Source: Candidatus Nitrosopumilus sp. (GTDB lineage Archaea > Thermoproteota > Nitrososphaeria > Nitrososphaerales > Nitrosopumilaceae). Taken from it: DNA of 5,205 bases. Both the position numbers and the translations under genes were made by a program. Location of the stretch: the NCBI GenBank assembly GCA_011055585.1, contig DRGT01000153.1:1-5205 (forward strand). Direction: 5' to 3'. The first letter of the stretch is position 1. The number at the start of each line of letters is the position of its first letter. Below, one piece after another: positions 4,703-5,205 of this stretch. The notes beneath the pieces were generated by a model. The model ran no database searches and had not been told where the DNA came from. It worked only from the letters and a program-made list of their open reading frames with translations.

Positions 4703-5205
4703 ATGACTGAGGATGAATCGATTGGTTTGTCACAGGAGCCAGTAAACATTCTATTTGATCCAGCTAGCATAAGCAAAAAAGACATTTGGGAAATTGATTT
4801 AATTCGAATTTTAGACATTTTGAAAAAGATTCTAGAAAAGTCTGGTGAGAAGGATTTGAGAGTGGCAGGGATGGCAGCACTTTCTTCGTCATTAATTTAT
4901 CGAATGAAAGTAGAGAGTATTTTTGCACTTCAAAAAGCTGCTATGGAAAAAAAGCCACTTACTCAACGAACTGATTTAGATATTGATTTAATTGATATCC
5001 CATACAGACATGAATCAACATATCCTGTTTCTTTGGATGAGTTATTGACTTTATTAGAAAATCTAATTGGTTCTATTGCAAACCCTCGCTCTAGACGAGG
5101 AAATCAAATGAGATTTGAGCCAGTTGAGGCTCCCAACTTTGATGAATACTTTACTTCTCTTGAAAACATCATTGGCAAGTATGAAGATTTGATAGTAAAA
5201 AAAAT
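4703..5205 (+). CDS. scpA: Segregation and condensation protein A (ScpA) kleisin, 3' end outside the window
   Basis: The open frame starts at ATG 4703 and continues without a stop to the window edge, giving 167 codons. It matches archaeal ScpA, the kleisin subunit that bridges the heads of an SMC dimer in the condensin complex and helps compact and segregate chromosomes. The N-terminal part has the typical segment EPVNILFDPASISKKDIWEID, then helices with ILDILKKILEK and DLRVAGMAALSSSLIYRMKV, which correspond to the ScpA helices that contact the SMC neck. The middle is more variable and acidic (DLDIDLIDIPYRHE), and is followed by further predicted helices. The C-terminal winged helix, which binds the SMC head cap, is missing because the gene leaves the window. 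No smc or scpB gene is visible; scpB could lie downstream. It is transcribed divergently from the alcohol dehydrogenase. Confidence 0.85.
   Translation, partial: MTEDESIGLSQEPVNILFDPASISKKDIWEIDLIRILDILKKILEKSGEKDLRVAGMAALSSSLIYRMKVESIFALQKAAMEKKPLTQRTDLDIDLIDIPYRHESTYPVSLDELLTLLENLIGSIANPRSRRGNQMRFEPVEAPNFDEYFTSLENIIGKYEDLIVKK

Noticed and set aside
1..5205. CRISPR array, riboswitch, insertion sequence ends or toxin-antitoxin pair
   Set aside because: I found no regularly spaced repeats, no long structured leader, no terminal inverted repeats with a transposase, and no paired small genes.

Overview
The window looks like chromosomal DNA of an ammonia-oxidising archaeon of the Nitrosopumilus type (Nitrososphaerota/Thaumarchaeota). 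The evidence is an AT-rich sequence, an archaeal IF5A with its hypusination loop, an archaeal tRNA-Tyr (C1-G72 pair, intron after position 37), an archaeal ScpA kleisin, and TATA-like boxes about 25-29 bp upstream of most start codons with no convincing Shine-Dalgarno sequence. The genus is an inference from gene style, not from a search.

Layout. On the left, three minus-strand genes: a tyrosine recombinase that stops before its last catalytic residues (21-812), aIF5A (845-1255) and an unrecognised 203-residue protein (1291-1902). Each has its own TATA-like box, so they are probably three transcription units rather than one operon. In the centre, on the plus strand, lie an intron-containing tRNA-Tyr(GUA) (2037-2160) and, 46 bp later, an Lrp/AsnC-family regulator (2207-2707). 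The regulator's stop end overlaps by 9 bp the stop end of a minus-strand orphan response regulator (2699-3454) that has a helical-repeat N-terminus and a C-terminal receiver domain. On the right, a minus-strand zinc alcohol dehydrogenase (3530-4606, TTG start) diverges from a plus-strand scpA gene (4703 onward) that runs off the window.

How the genes work together. This is mostly a set of separate housekeeping and regulatory genes: translation (aIF5A, tRNA-Tyr), chromosome organisation (ScpA), transcription and signalling control (Lrp, response regulator) and a redox enzyme. No obvious shared pathway or defence/mobile system is visible. The recombinase remnant, which looks less AT-rich than its neighbours, is the only sign of mobile DNA. 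There is no gene-free stretch longer than 300 bases.

The points most worth a second look are the recombinase lacking its catalytic C-terminus, the response regulator's unusual domain order with an inverted repeat next to its promoter, the tRNA-Tyr intron, and the recurrent leaderless promoter geometry, which supports GTG and TTG starts. I did not find a convincing previously undescribed multi-gene system.
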